This document shows positions 9,866 through 22,655 of a stretch of DNA of 64,000 bases, piece by piece. The translations under genes and the position numbers were made by a program. Each line of letters starts with the position of its first letter. Position 1 is the stretch's first letter. The DNA comes from Blasia pusilla (lineage: Eukaryota > Marchantiophyta > Marchantiopsida > Blasiales). The DNA lies in assembly GCA_050084515.1 (NCBI GenBank), contig CM114273.1:15810001-15874000 (forward strand), written 5' to 3'. The notes below the pieces were generated by a model. That model ran no database searches. It was not told the DNA's origin and was given only the letters and a program-made list of their open reading frames with translations.

Positions 9866-12800
9866 TGTTGGAGTCAGTAATTAGAGAGGGAAAGATAAGA
9901 ACTAGCCATCAATTTTTATTGGGGTATTTTTTGAATGTTCATGTACATGTGTACCAATAATCATAGGACTTGTTGTTAGATGGATCTTAGAATTGAGTGA
10001 TAGCCAATGTATGTTGGTAGTAATGCATATTCATACCACCTTACATGATATCATTCTTTGCCAATTCCTCATAATTAGGCATGCATTGGATTCAAATTCA
10101 ATATTATGATCAACTTCTCGATTGCCTAGGGAATAATCCTTTTGGAAGGTCACTAGTCAAAACATCCCCAAAACCTTCCAAGATTTTCCTCACCTTTGGC
10201 GTAAGATTCCATCATAGTTCTTCCACAAGTGGTACCACTTCTATTTCAGACCCATATTTTTCAATATAACTCTCCAATTTTGGAAAACACCCTTAATATC
10301 CTTCTCAAATTACTTATTTGAAATGAATTGCTTTATTGCTTAAACTTGAACCTTTGAGGAGAAAATCTTGGTTTTGGATTTCAATAATCCTCATAGAAGC
10401 ACCGTTATCAAGACGAACCTCTAAATATAATGTGCCTTTGTCTGATCTAATCCCTATGGCATGATTACCCCAAAAACCAAAGGGATAAAATCATATCTAT
10501 GTTGCCTAAGCTTTATAACAAAAAAATTATCCTAGCTCTAAACTTGGCTTACACTTTTGGAAAATTCATCTTGATATCTAATGCTTGGATTGAAATGGAT
10601 CCTAAATGCCTATTGACATAGATCAAAACTTGGTTTTTGCTCCACATTGATTATTGATACTCCGAACCATTCCATCAATTTGGGGTCTAGAAAGGGGTAA
10701 ATTTCTCATATATCAATCCAAGGCAACTGTTTCTCCTTACTTCAAAACTTTTACAAGAAATTCACTTTCCTTCGACTATTAAATCGACTCTCTATATCAC
10801 TCTCCTTCAACTCAGTTTTGGAAGGTTCCGGATCCCCATCAATTGTTGAGAGTAAAAGATGTTGGATCATCTTAATTATTCAACATCCTATCGCCCAAGG
10901 ATTTATTACATATGGTCAACATGCATGATCAATCCTTCTTAGCCTTGGGGGGATTGTTGTTTGAAGTGACCTGGGCCACTCCACACATAATATCTTTTGG
11001 TGCTTGGCTCACTAAAGGTAACCGCTTTCTTGGAACTTGATACTTAATAGATTTTTAGTCTCTTTGGTTCCGATTCCCCATGCGGCTTTGTATGTTTGAG
11101 TTTCCTTTGCGTGGCCCAATGACCCCACTAAAGAAATAGTAGAGATAGGATTTCCTTATCTTGTTTCTTGAGACTTGGATGATCATACATCATTTTAATA
11201 GCCATATGTATGGACTCCTTTAGACCTTACAATCAAATATAATGTAGCATTGGCGATGAGCAAAGGTTGGAGAATGTCTTAAACAATTTCAAGAATATGA
11301 TCCTTAACTCTCTTGCTCAATTTGATTCACTCTGATGATAGTTGTGGATCATGAAGTAGAACATGAATAGCCTATGATTATCTTCATCATCATCTCCCCC
11401 CATTGCCCCCCCAAACCATAAAAGTAATAAGTTTTGTCTTATAACATATAATCCCTTTAGAAGAACAAGCCAAAATTTACATCAATATAATTAATTTTTT
11501 CCCATATGATGCAATATGCCAAAGAGGGAGAGGCTCCACCCCTTTTGGTCCACTCGTGTCGTGAGCCTATTCTTCTCGAAAGTCAATCTTTAGTGTTGCA
11601 AAAGCATACGTTTAGTAAGACACGCTCTTGGTGCTTATCTGCACCTAAACACACCCATGTTAGTCTAGTCTGGGCGAATCAACCTTCCAACTCTTCGAGT
11701 TCTCAACTCGGCCATATGTCAAACTCATCCTTCCTTGTTCCTAGCTACCCAACATGGAAAAATCTTCCGAGACTTGGGATTGACTTTTTGGATAGTCTAG
11801 ACATCCAAAACGACGTTTTGCACATCTAGAGGTCGTAGGTGTCCAATGAAACTCATGTGAGTCCCTACTCAAAGACCCAACTAAATGAGTTGCGGGTTGA
11901 CATCCAATAGTGGCCTCCAAAATCCACTCTATTGGACTTGGTTCGGTTTTCGAATCCCAACGCCAAACTCCCGATCTATTGCCATTGGTTTGCCCTACAG
12001 CACCCCAAAGTGGGATTTGAGTCCCAAACTCTCTTAAAGACCTTCCCCTTTACTAGTACTTTAAGGGTCCTCCACTGTCCCCCAATCTTTTGGGAAGAGA
12101 CGTTCGAGCCTCTCTTTTTGGCCCTCAACCCAACTCCCGATACAGTCATTTTTTGGTAGTTTCTCAGCCTTTGCTTGTGCTTTTTCCAAGATTTTTGGTG
12201 CGTTGGAACCGGCTATGATCTTTTGAACTCCATCTTATTTATCCCAGATGCATCTTGGGACTAAAAGTTATGGTCTAAAATATAGTAAAAACCCCAAATG
12301 CTAGTCACTTTCCAAATCTTGTTCTCACCTCTTTGGAAACCACTCGTCCTAGACTGAACTTCTCTCAAGTCTGGGTTCATGTTTGGTTCAAGTTTCCTAG
12401 TTGCAACCATAAATGCATGAAACGCTCAACCTTGTTCGCATCTCATCTCTTTTGTCTCTTGTGTATCTTCCAAGAGATCTCTCCAATGTACAAACCATCC
12501 CAGCGTGAGCCCACTAGAGTTCTCATGTTCCTCTTGGCGCTCGTTAGGTTATGAGGGTCGCGAAAACTAGCCCCCTTGTCTATATATCTCTTGCTCTTCT
12601 CCCTACCTAACCTTTCTTGTTTAGAGGGATGGAGAGTGTTGGAAGAAGATCAATCAATTCATGTGGCGTCATATGACCTCTTTCCCTACCGTATTGATAT
12701 TTTTTTCCTCTATCCCTCCTCCCTTTTTGTATTGAAATTTAATACTAAAAACTAAATCTCCTATGTTGCTCCCTTATTGAAAATTTATCACTCTCTCTAT

Positions 12801-13917
12801 TCCTCTCGTGTATTGATTTTTTTTCACATACTCTTAACAAAAACCTTTCTTTTTTCCCCCATTCTTTATTGAAAGTAAAATCTTATCTCCTCTTCAACCA
12901 TATAACCAAAATATAATTTTTTGGATAAAATCCCTCCCCTTGTTGAAAATGTAAGACTCCATCTTCCCCCGCAACTCCAAATTTAATCATGTCTCCTTTC
13001 AAAAGTAAAACTCTTGGAAAGAAATTTCTTTTGAAATTTTCCTTCCATTAAAAAATATTTTTACAAATATATTTTGTTACGGGTAACCCCAGCTGATTGA
13101 AATAAAAAATTATCCATTTGTTTAAAACTAATCGGGAACAAAATTTATAGAAATTGAGGGCTTCTTTGTATGAGACATTTGAAAACCAATTTAAAATCCT
13201 ATTCTTTCCTGATTTTAAAATATCGGTGTTAGAGGGTATGAAGATTTCCCCTTCCGGGATTCATGGGCACCACGGATTGTCCCATCGGGGCTTTCCCATG
13301 CTCCAAAACAAGTAGCTTGTGAGATTTCCATTTTGGTTCTTTTGGGAGGTTGAAAAATCCCCCCCTCCTCTTTCTCCCACTAGTTTTTGGTCATAAATAC
13401 GTGTGCGTGCGATTCAAATGTATTTTCAAATCCTTTAATGCATCTTATTGTAAAACTATTAAGACTACCCGTGCTATGCACATGCATAAATTTGAATCTT
13501 TATCTAGTATTTTTTTAATTTAAACCTAGTACTTCACAAAATTATTTTCGTGAAGTTCTAAATTAATTCGTGTGCTTCAATTTCCAGTGATGGTGACTAT
13601 TCTTTCTCTTCTTCGTATTACAAGTGAAATTTCCTCCTTTGCTTTTGGAGTGCATCTTCCTATCGCTATTGACTGACTCCTAACGGATGAGTGGAACAAA
13701 ATCTCCTAGGAGGTCACTTGACATGTGGGATGAAATGTTGCGTTTGTTTTTGGTGATGGATTGAATCCTGAGAGAGGGAGGGGGAGGAGAATGCGCACGA
13801 TTGGAGCCTCTATGCTCTGACGAAGGAGGATCATGAGGGAAGCGAGAGAGGAGTGCGGGAAGAAAGGGAGGGAATCAGTAGTATCATTGAATCACAACGG
13901 AGAATGACGGGGTTCAT
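9866..13917. other. Long degenerate region with no intact gene
   Basis: Only short ORFs are present. On the minus strand at about 10500-10060 the translation contains PKVRKILEGFGDVLTSDLPKGL, cut here to its clearest part LPKGL. This resembles the stretch just before gypsy reverse transcriptase (LPEGLPP-like), but the rest is unreadable, so I treat it only as a possible gypsy trace. The open stretch at 11506-11829 is unrecognised. A TATATATCTC box near 12580 lacks a gene. From 12660 to 13600 the DNA is AT-rich. Confidence 0.35.
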
Positions 13918-13983
13918 GTGTCCTACCTTTCTCTTGCTTCAGGTGCGATCACGCCTGGCCTTCCTTTGTTTCGATCTAGAGGG

Positions 13984-14272
<289 letters not shown>

Positions 14273-15308
14273 ATTATTAATGAAACTAGCACTCAGCTTT
14301 GCAACAAACACTCTTCGTTTGGAAACCCTTCGGGAGAGCGTGAGAACATAAGGTGATGGAATCATAATCTTGTTCCTTCTGTCTTCATAGTTGACATCTT
14401 GTTCTTCATTGGATGAATTTTTGAGTTTCATGGGAGTGCGATGATACATATATATTTCAGGCACTGATTTTTGTTGTACGGCGCTGATGCTTTTGTCGTG
14501 ATGAGTAGGAAGGAGCTAGGAAGAAGATTCGTGGCCGAAACGGGTTTCAAAGGAGCTTCTCAACGTACCACGTGAATCGAATCTCACTCGCGATCCACCA
14601 TACTTTTGAACAAATTCAGATTGGTCAACCTTAGCCACATCTTTGTTGTTTCTTTGGAGTCCATCAACTCACATGGATCTCCTCGCTTCGTCTCAAGGAA
14701 ATCGTTGACATCACAACACGAGCACTTCTCTACTCACTTGATTTCCGACACTCTGTCTGTATCTCGATCCTACGCAAATGCAAGTGAAATATCATCACAA
14801 CCCGACTGCATATACTAATCTTTCAAAGAATGGTCGGAAGGGGAATCCATTCCAAATTTTTGTGTGTACATAAAGCAACAACTTCAATGCATTCTATCAG
14901 CCAAACGGCTCATTTCAAAATTGCTTCAGGGTATGGCTACGAGCAGGGTTCTATTATTGCTCAACGAATCTAATTTTTTTATCTCCCCTTGGCTATAGCG
15001 CAAGAATTTATGATTTTCCCGAATCGCTTGGCCACAGTGAGTGAGTGAGTAAGTGAATGAGTGAGTGATTGATTGATTGTACCACCCCTAATCCCGCAAC
15101 AAAACAAGTGACAATTGCACAAACAATAGAGCTCGCAATGTGAGGAAAAAATGGTCCACGTTCTGTGGATGCAACAGAGCGTATGTAGATGTACAACATC
15201 TTCTTTGTTGTTCCCCGTTGCAATCAAAGAGCTCGAAGGTTCCTTTCTTGCAACACCATCAGATCTTAGAAACCAGATTGTAATGCTTTTAAGTCCTATG
15301 AAGCTCTT
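14273..15308. other. Intergenic stretch with a tetranucleotide repeat
   Basis: No gene is supported. A degenerate (GAGT)n/(GATT)n repeat lies at about 15036-15079. Short ORFs on both strands do not resemble known proteins. Confidence 0.5.
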
Positions 15309-15949
15309 GTCGTGCGCATACACATCGCTACACAACATACATCGCTGTCACCGAACACACACACAAACACGCATGATCCCATGCTAACTCATGGCATCCA
15401 AACAACGAGACAAGAAGAACCAAAATATCTCCAATTAAAGTAAGATCCAATCTCTCTCTCCACCATCTCACACCATAGCTCTCAAAGGTGTGCACTCTCT
15501 CTCATGTCAAACCAAACCCACTCTCCTAATGAGAGGCTTGGGTTACACTCACAAGGCAAGGTACCATAGCTCCGCCGCCTCATGCCAAGAGGTTCAACAA
15601 AGAGAGAATGATCTCTCAAGCTCTCCCTCCTTGAGGTATATCCCTCTCCTCTCCCAGGCTCTCTCCATGGTAACCTATTCTCCCAAGTCACCTCCTTGGC
15701 TCTTGACCTGATGTAGGAGGTCAAGGGCCACTTACCAAAAATAGTAAGTCGATCATATACTTAAAATGGTACTTACCTAAAATAGTAAGTTCCTCAATAT
15801 GGCTCCAAATGAGCCGAAACGAAGGGGAAACCTGCTATCTCAGGTTTCCAAGGGCCTCAGCAGGTCATCCTTGACCTACTGGGCGTGTCCTCCACTACTC
15901 ATGAAGGCGCTCTATTAGATCCCACGGATCTATCCTAAAAGACGCGACA
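15309..15949 (-). mobile_element. Solo LTR of Ty3/gypsy-like family R1 with target-site duplication
   Basis: This 641-bp unit begins (T)GTCGTGCGC and ends GCGACA, giving TGTC...GACA termini. It is flanked by the 5-bp direct repeat CTCTT (15304-15308 and 15950-15954; the last T overlaps the terminal T). Inner hairpins are present, for example AGGTCA/TGACCT near 15865-15880. Related sequences lie at 8819-9130, 22032-22655 (opposite strand) and 58440-58570. The last lies at the 3' end of the minus-strand gypsy element, which is why I call it that element's LTR family. No internal region is present, so it is a solo LTR. Confidence 0.75.
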
Positions 15950-15954
15950 CTCTT

Positions 15955-16963
15955 GATGAAAATCACATACATCTCAGATATTTTTTTCAAGAAAAAACAT
16001 CTGGATTACCCTCTGCCATGCTCCAATGTCCTCTTCGACCACACCTCCAACTTCACCTACATCGGCAAGCACAACTTTGGCCCCATATTAGTTATTGGAG
16101 GAATCTCACTTATACGAAAATTACTTTTGTAACTATCACACACCTGTGTGGATACAAGATACACAGTAACCTAAAAAATAACACATGTAACACACAAACA
16201 TCTAAGGAGGTATGTGTAAAGAGCCACCAATGAAAGCACTCACACACTTGTTGGATAAGTTGGGAGATTTAATAAGGGTGCAAAAATAGACCATGCACAC
16301 ATTTTTTTTATTAAGAAAACCTCACTTCTTATATACTATACTTTTTTTTCTTTCCACACATATTAACCCCATGTTTCATCACTACTCTTCTTCCAAAAAC
16401 AAATCAAAACTAGTCCCGGGTTGACACCTTCGACCGACGATTCTATCCGGGTGATCTTTGACACCCAGTTAACCGGTGCCGTGGATAAACTTCTGGGCCT
16501 GAACGGGAGGTACGAATCTACTATGAAATGGAGCCGGTTGGGTTCCGGAACTCCAAAGCCAAAAACCATGGCAGAGTGCGGACGCGTTATTTGTGCCGTT
16601 GCTGTCCTTAGGAAGATGGGAAGGAACATCAGTAGCAATCAACACACTTGACAGTGCTGGAATTGCTATAAACAGAACGTAAATCCAAAAGCCTATCTGT
16701 ACGTCCCGGTTGGCCGATCCGTCGATCGCAGAGTAGCACACTTACGTGTCATCCTTCCCATTGGTTGGTCCGATTTTCAAGGGCCGTTTAGTCATCTTGA
16801 GTGCACCACGTCAGCCTCGAATGGTCCCGTCCACGACTCCGCGCAGGGCTCAGGATAGCAGGCTACACAGATAAATATTGCCCGTTACGAAGTTGCGAGT
16901 ACCTTCGCTTCCGACGCCCTCTCACTACTCTCATTTCCGCGAAGATCATTCTGCAACTTGAAG
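15955..16963 (+). promoter_or_regulatory. Upstream region of the LHCB gene
   Basis: About 1 kb separates the solo LTR from the LHCB start codon. Candidate elements by eye are a GATAAG I-box-like motif at about 16253, an ACGTGTC motif at about 16745, CACGTCA at about 16807, and an ATAAATAT TATA-like box at about 16872, roughly 90 bp before the ATG. Such light-response motifs are known from LHC promoters, but none is proven here. Short ORFs near 16363-16741 are unrecognised. Confidence 0.4.
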
Positions 16964-17995
16964 ATGGCTGCTACCTCGATGGCTTCCTCCACCTTCGCCG
17001 GACAGGCCTTGGGACTGTCGGGCAACGCCCTCGTGCAGAAGGTGAATGTCGGCGAAGCTCGGATCACCATGCGAAGACCCTCGACCAAGTCTAGCGCTCC
17101 ATCTAGCATCTGGTATGTTTTCGGTTCTTTCTCCTCACAAAACCGCGATTGGACTCCAAAGATTTCTACCGCGGTGCATTGTCCCGTGAGTCAGTCGTCA
17201 AGGATTTCGTGGACTAGTCGATGGGATCGTGGCAAACTCATTCTGCAGCGAGGGATGAATTGTTGTGAAGAGATTCCTTGACAAAGTGACAGTCAGAGAT
17301 GTGCTTTGGAGTGTGGCTGATTCTACTCCGGCATTGTGTGCAGGTACGGAGAGGACCGTCCCAAGTACTTGGGCCCGTTCTCCGGAGCCACCCCATCTTA
17401 CTTGACCGGTGAGTTCCCCGGTGACTACGGATGGGACACCGCTGGACTCTCCGCCGACCCCGAGACCTTCTCCAAGAACCGGGAGTTGGAGGTGATCCAC
17501 GCTCGGTGGGCTATGTTGGGAGCTCTCGGATGCGTGACCCCCGAGTTGCTGTCAAAGAACGGAGTGAAGTTCGGAGAGGCCGTCTGGTTCAAGGCCGGAT
17601 CCCAGATCTTCGCCGAGGGAGGTCTTGACTACTTGGGCAACTCCAGCCTCATCCACGCCCAGAGCATTTTGGCCATCTGGGCCACCCAGGTGGTGCTCAT
17701 GGGCGCCATCGAGGGATACAGAGTAGCAGGAGGTCCCTTGGGAGAGATCACCGACCCCATCTACCCAGGAGGCTCGTTCGACCCCCTGAACCTGGCAGAG
17801 GACCCAGACACCTTCGCCGAGTTGAAGGTGAAGGAGCTCAAGAACGGGCGCCTTGCGATGTTCTCCATGTTCGGATTCTTCGTCCAAGCCATCGTCACCG
17901 GAAAGGGACCCATCGAAAACTTGTCCGACCACTTGGCCGACCCCGTCGCCAACAACGCCTGGGCATACGCCACCAACTTCACCCCCGGGAGCTAG
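16964..17995 (+). CDS. LHCB: Chlorophyll a/b-binding protein of LHCII, type 1/2 (two exons)
   Basis: Major light-harvesting protein of photosystem II; it binds chlorophyll a/b and carotenoids in thylakoid membranes as trimers. Exon 1 is 16964-17112, the intron is GT...AG at 17113-17343, and exon 2 is 17344-17995, giving 266 aa, the usual length. Residues 1 to about 34 form a chloroplast transit peptide ([16 protein letters not shown]). Then come a basic, S/T-rich N-terminus with WYGEDR at 50-55 (the trimerisation WYxxxR motif), helix [15 protein letters not shown] from 97 with its chlorophyll-ligating E and R, helix [17 protein letters not shown], helix [13 protein letters not shown] at 211-222, and the C-terminal [14 protein letters not shown]. 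The intron splits the W codon of WYG. No break is seen. It is typical of LHCB1/2; I cannot separate type 1 from type 2. Confidence 0.97.
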
Positions 17996-18165
17996 GCATT
18001 GGTAGATCAATTCGACGATATCACTGTGCTTGTACAAATTTTGATCCGGTCACATCCTCTGGAAGTGACCGATGTGTAAATTACAATTCACGGTAACAAG
18101 TTGTGGAGTTTTTCTGCGTTCATTCTCGCAACTTTGCTATTCTCGGAGTGCATGATATTATAACG

Positions 18166-18171
18166 AATAAA
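18166..18171 (+). terminator. Probable LHCB polyadenylation signal AATAAA
   Basis: A canonical AATAAA lies 171 bp after the LHCB stop codon, with a TGTAA element upstream near 18074. The position suits a plant 3' UTR. The call rests on motif and spacing only. Confidence 0.5.
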
Positions 18172-18473
18172 GGAATATCCATGTGTCTTGAAACACCAGA
18201 CGGGTCTCCAGACCCCACCACAGTTGCCAAATTTAGGCTCAAACACAAACGCGTACGATTGTGTAGACCTCTGCAGCCATGCGTTGCAGACTAACGAGTG
18301 AAACAAGCTTCTCAAATTGATTCCTGGAGTCTGTTCCGAATTCCTCCCTGTTCAACGCGGCCACGCCAACATTTCCAATAGACGCGTCTTTCGAACAATA
18401 CTCCCCTCCTGAGTCCGACTAAGGTTGTATGCTCGCGTCTGCAAGATCTTGCTTCGATGGTATTATCACCACC

Positions 18474-18527
18474 TTGCATTGCGCGTGTGAATCACACTAC
18501 TGGTGGTGATTCACACGCGCAATGCAA
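18474..18527. repeat. Perfect palindrome with 22-bp arms
   Basis: Arms at 18474-18495 and 18506-18527 are exact reverse complements and are separated by a 10-bp spacer. The left arm begins TTGCATTGCGCG. The outer flank ATCACCACC (about 18465) could also pair with GGTGGTGAT around the spacer. It lies about 480 bp beyond the LHCB stop and is not followed by a recognisable gene. Confidence 0.9.
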
Positions 18528-18529
18528 AA

Positions 18530-20447
18530 CGAGTAGTGTCCGGACAATGCAAGTGGCAACAGATTTGACGAGGACATCCTTGGAGTTTGGTGTCTCTAGA
18601 TGCACCAAGAAGGTCCTCGCAAATGGTTTGACTTTTATCTTTTGTAGAAGAAACTTCTTCCTTTTGGTGGTTATAATTTCACGTTTCGGCTAACTTTACA
18701 TTTGCAAATGGAAAATTTGCAAAAATTGTGAAATTTGCAGTACGGATGATCCCGAGAGATTAGAGATTGTCTCACAAAAACGTGTACCCAAGCGTTCTGC
18801 ATTTTGAAATGCTCTACTCTATTCTTCTTTAGGAAGGCTATTCTCCGTTTTCTAGCTGATTTTCTCTTCGTTGTTTGGAAGGTAGTTCTTAAGAGATACC
18901 CCAATTGACTTTTGCGCGTTTTTTCGTTCGTTTTAGTGATGGGGTTCCTCCATCCTGTAGAATCCATGACACATTCTCTTAAGTGTTTGCCATGGTTCTT
19001 ACCTACCCTTAATGGCTGCCTCAATTTTAAGATGCCGCTTGCAAAATATGCACCTGGATTAAGAATAAATTAGTTAGAGGATTTTAACACGGTTGACCCA
19101 TACTAGTACAGAAAAAAAAACCAGGGATTAAGAGCAAAGGAGCACCTCACTAGTAATATCTAAATCGGTACCTCGGAAAGAAAAATTATAGCGCTCAGAG
19201 TAGTTGCATATTAAATTAGGACACTGGTGGTGCCACTCCTTCCATATGAAAGAAATTCAACGTAGTGCGTTAGCCAAAATAGTACGTAGCATATATCCAA
19301 ATATCTCACTTTTATTGTGTTAGCTCTTCCAGATATTACTCCATATTTCTAACATGAAGCTAAATCTTGTAGTGTTGTATAATGTCACTTGGATTTATAG
19401 TCTACAATTTAGTCGTGCAAATTCGGATCAAAGTGTCTAAACACAAGCTACAATCTATGATAATGCCACAAGTCTTTGTGTGGATTGTAAGGTAGTTCAT
19501 TTTTTAACCTACCTTACACATAAATTGGGAGATGAGACTCATTGGTTCATTTTGCGCACATTCCCACACCTACTCTTCATGCAAGATAGTTTCTCCATGT
19601 GCATATTAGCATATATCTTCTATCGTTAGTAGTTTCTATATGATATTAAATACTTGAATAGTGAAGAATCATATGGCTAAGTGGGATGTTTTTTAGGAGA
19701 ATAATGTAAGATTTACAAAGAGGGGAATTTACTTGGAGAGAAAGGCTTTTTGGAGGTAAAGACAATCTTAAAAGGGAAAAATCATGGATTATGAAACATA
19801 ACTCATTTCAGCCGTGGTCTATGAACAATCTAGATTTTTTGGTCAAAAAATTATGAAAAATTCAAGAAAGAAAAAAAAAATTGCTAAAAAATTAGGTCAA
19901 AATTCTAAACATGGTTACGTGAAAACGGACTTGTATGTGCATGGGATGGACATGCCAAACAAATCCCCCACACGGGCTTTTGTTGGTACCCACGTTGGTT
20001 AAAGATGTGGGAGCAGATGCGAGCTAGGGATTGAACGGATGTGCAAACTACGGGCCCATGTTGAGCCTGTGCCTGGCTTGCACTAGCCTATGTTGAGCCC
20101 ACATATGGCCCGCATGAGCCTGGCCAAGTCTGCGGACATGGCAGCTTGAGAATAAAGCCATAAATTTTATTTCTGACTAGATTAAGATTTGCTCTAGATT
20201 TAGAGTAGAAATTCAATTTTAATTTTCAAATCCTAAGAAATTGCCATTCGTTAATTGTTGCAATATTTGAATGAGCTAAAATCATGATGTAAAAACTAGA
20301 TCATACTGATTATACCACATGAAAATTTAAGATCAAGAATTTCATTCTTGATATTTCCAAAATAGATTCCATTTCCAATTAATGAAGAGAACTAACTAAA
20401 ATCTAATGTCTATTCTAGTAGTTCATAGAAATATGTATATTACATAT
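18530..20447. other. Intergenic DNA, no gene seen
   Basis: Short ORFs only. A GGACATG-rich stretch at about 19925-20120 (tokens such as GGGCCCATGTTGAGCC) recalls the P1 repeat family. Otherwise it is AT-rich sequence without recognisable content. Confidence 0.5.
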
Positions 20448-20544
20448 TGTAGAAATTGGTAAACAAGCATGATTGATGGGTTACAATTCTCACACACTCA
20501 CGCACCACCATGGAGAACAAAAATTTGCATAATAGAATGCGCAA

Positions 20545-21215
20545 GGTTGCATGTGGACAAAGTCCATGTCCGTGGACTTACATCTGTGCTACGGAAGGAC
20601 TTATCCATATGGACCCCACCTTCCCCTTCTTTCTCATACTCCCACTTGCTTTCATGTTCTATACTTTCCCGTTTCTTCCTCCTCCACCTTCTCCCCCTTT
20701 ATTGCCCTGGCCCTTGCCCTACCTTCTATCATAAGCAAGGTTGCACGAAAACGGACATGCCGCCAAAGTATCCATGGCCCACATCCAGACCCGCCCCTAA
20801 GCCCATCGAGCCCGTAGCGTAGATCCAGGTTGGCGGATTCTGTATCGATTTTGTGGCCCACGTGCAGCTTGTAGCTTGTAACCCTCAACCTACGGGCCTA
20901 ACTACGGGCCACAAAATTGGTGCGCGCTTGGCTAGCCTGGGTTAACGCTACGGGCTTGGCAGGCTTAGGGGCAGGCTCGGATGAGGGCGGCATATACCCC
21001 AGCGGCATGTCCATGCCCAAGTCCAAAAATATCCATTTACATGCAACCTTGCTTATAATGGAAGGTAGGGCAAGGGCGAGCGGGGAAATAAAAAGGGAAG
21101 GAGTGGAGGTGGTGGGAAGAAACGGGAGTGTATGGAACATGAAGGCAAGTGGAGGGAATGAGAAAGAAGGGAAAGGCGGGGTCCAATCAAGGTAGGCTTG
21201 GCCAAATCGCACCAT
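20545..21215. repeat. Head-to-head pair of P1 inverted-terminus repeats
   Basis: The plus-oriented copy starts GCAAGGTTGCATGTGGAC at 20543 and runs through a TTCCCCTTCTTTCTCAT tract to about 20740. The minus-oriented copy runs about 21215-21035 and ends with the complement of AAGCAAGGTTGCATG. Between them lies sequence rich in GGGC/GCCC words. The pair interrupts the copia 3' LTR. The ORFs here are by-products of the repeat. Confidence 0.6.
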
Positions 21216-21469
21216 CGCTCTAAGTCTAGCAACCCGTCATCCGTTCTTGCCACCAATTCTGTAGCCCGCACTAAGCCCACACCTCGCTCCAAGAGGCCTA
21301 CATCGAGCTCTTCTGGTCTAGCCCGTACTTTGCGGGTTGGGATGGGGGCCTTAAGCCCTTCCAATTTGGACATGGCTGCGGATCCAACCGACGGCCTTGA
21401 GTGTGCCCTGTGCGGGCCTAGCCGTGGGCCGGTGTGGGTTGGTGTGGGCCATACAAGCTAGGCAAGGGC

Positions 21470-22020
21470 TCATACCTCACATACTTGTTCGATCCCTACC
21501 ATGCCAAGCCCGCACCTGTTCCCGTGTTCCGAGCCCGCGTGGTCCATAGGGATGAATGGAGTCTTATCATGAACTGATATGATTGGATTTTGGTTGATTA
21601 AGAAGACTACGCACGTGATAGCCTTTGCCCAATACACCTTATGCATGTTCTTCTTATTTAGCGTAGCACGTGCCGCTTGAACAATATGTTGTTTCTTTCG
21701 CTTAGTCATTCCACTTTTTTATGGAGTGTTATAGCAAGTGATTTGTCGTTGGATGCCATTTAGATGTAAGTTATCATCAAACTCTATTAAGAGATACTCT
21801 CCTTCTCCATCACGACACAATTTAAGAAAGTGTTGCCATTTTTGCTTCTCTATCAGAGCTCTGAATGTTTGGAACACTGAGAATACTTCTAACTTGGCTT
21901 TTAGAAAGTATACCCATGTATACCTAGAGAAGTCATCAATAAATGAAATAAAGTACTTGTAATCACTAAGGCTATATTATGATGATGCCCACACATCACT
22001 GTGAATCAATTCTAATATCT
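21470..22020 (-). pseudogene. Copia integrase fragment
   Basis: Read on the minus strand it gives FSRYTWVYFLKSKSEVF, then FRALIEKQKWQHFLKLCRDG, then a stop, then KRKKQHIVQAARATLNKKN and VYWAKAITCVVFLINQNP. These are hallmarks of the copia integrase core (FSRY-W-YFLK, and the E..NR.I.EAARAML...YWAEA block). The E of the DDE region appears as GMTKRKK, so the catalytic glutamate is lost or unreadable. Stops and the R1 insertion upstream show it is dead. Confidence 0.8.
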
Positions 22021-22031
22021 TGATACTCTTT

Positions 22032-22655
22032 TGTCACGTTTGTTATGATAGATCGACGAGATCTAGTAGAGCGCCTTCAAAGATACAAGAGGACAACCTC
22101 ATGAGGTCAAGGATGACCTGATGACGCCGTTTAATTCGGCTCATTTGGATCCATATTGAGGAACTTACTATTTCAAGCAAGTTATCATTTTTTGCAGAGT
22201 TGACTTTCTACTAAGGGAAGTGGCCCTTGACCCGCTACAGTAGGTCAAGAGCTAAGGAGGTGACTTATGAGCATAGGTTACTGTGGAGAGGGCTTGGGAG
22301 AGGGAAGGGTACATAACTCCAAGGGAGAGAGAGAGAGCTTGAGAGCTCATTCTCTCTTTGTTGAAGCTCTTGGCATGAGGCAACGGAGCTACGGTCCTCC
22401 TTGCCTTATGTGTGTAACCCAAATCTCTCATTAGGAGAGTGGGTTTGGTTTGACATGAGAGAGAGTGCACACCATGGAGAGCTTGGTGTGAGATGTTGAT
22501 GTGATATTTGACCGATTTACAAAGACATATTTTGGTACTTCCTGTCTCGTGTGTATTCCATGAGTTAGCATGGGATCGTGTATGTTCGATGACAATAATG
22601 TATGTTGTGTAGCGATGTGTACGCGCACCATACTTCTCTCTTGCTTTGGAAATGG
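22032..22655 (+). mobile_element. R1-family LTR inserted in the copia element (opposite orientation)
   Basis: This is homologous in reverse complement to the solo LTR at 15309-15949. It begins TGTCACGTTTGTTA (22032), carries GATAGATC-GATCTAGTAGAGCGCC and the AGGTCAAGGATGACCT hairpin, and ends near GCGCACCATA (about 22635). No internal element sequence follows, so it is a solo LTR. I could not define a clean target duplication. It interrupts the copia integrase/gag-pol sequence. Confidence 0.7.

Noticed and set aside
16363-16741. Minus-strand ORFs upstream of LHCB as a divergent gene
   Set aside because: Two overlapping short frames without start context, splice sites or any recognisable motif; treated as intergenic.
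17198-18037. Minus-strand ORFs opposite LHCB (100 and 161 codons)
   Set aside because: They are mirror shadows of the GC-rich LHCB coding strand; nothing recognisable is in them.
20469-21461. Several overlapping ORFs of 70-117 codons
   Set aside because: They coincide with the inverted P1 repeats and recur in each copy in different frames, so they reflect repeat composition.
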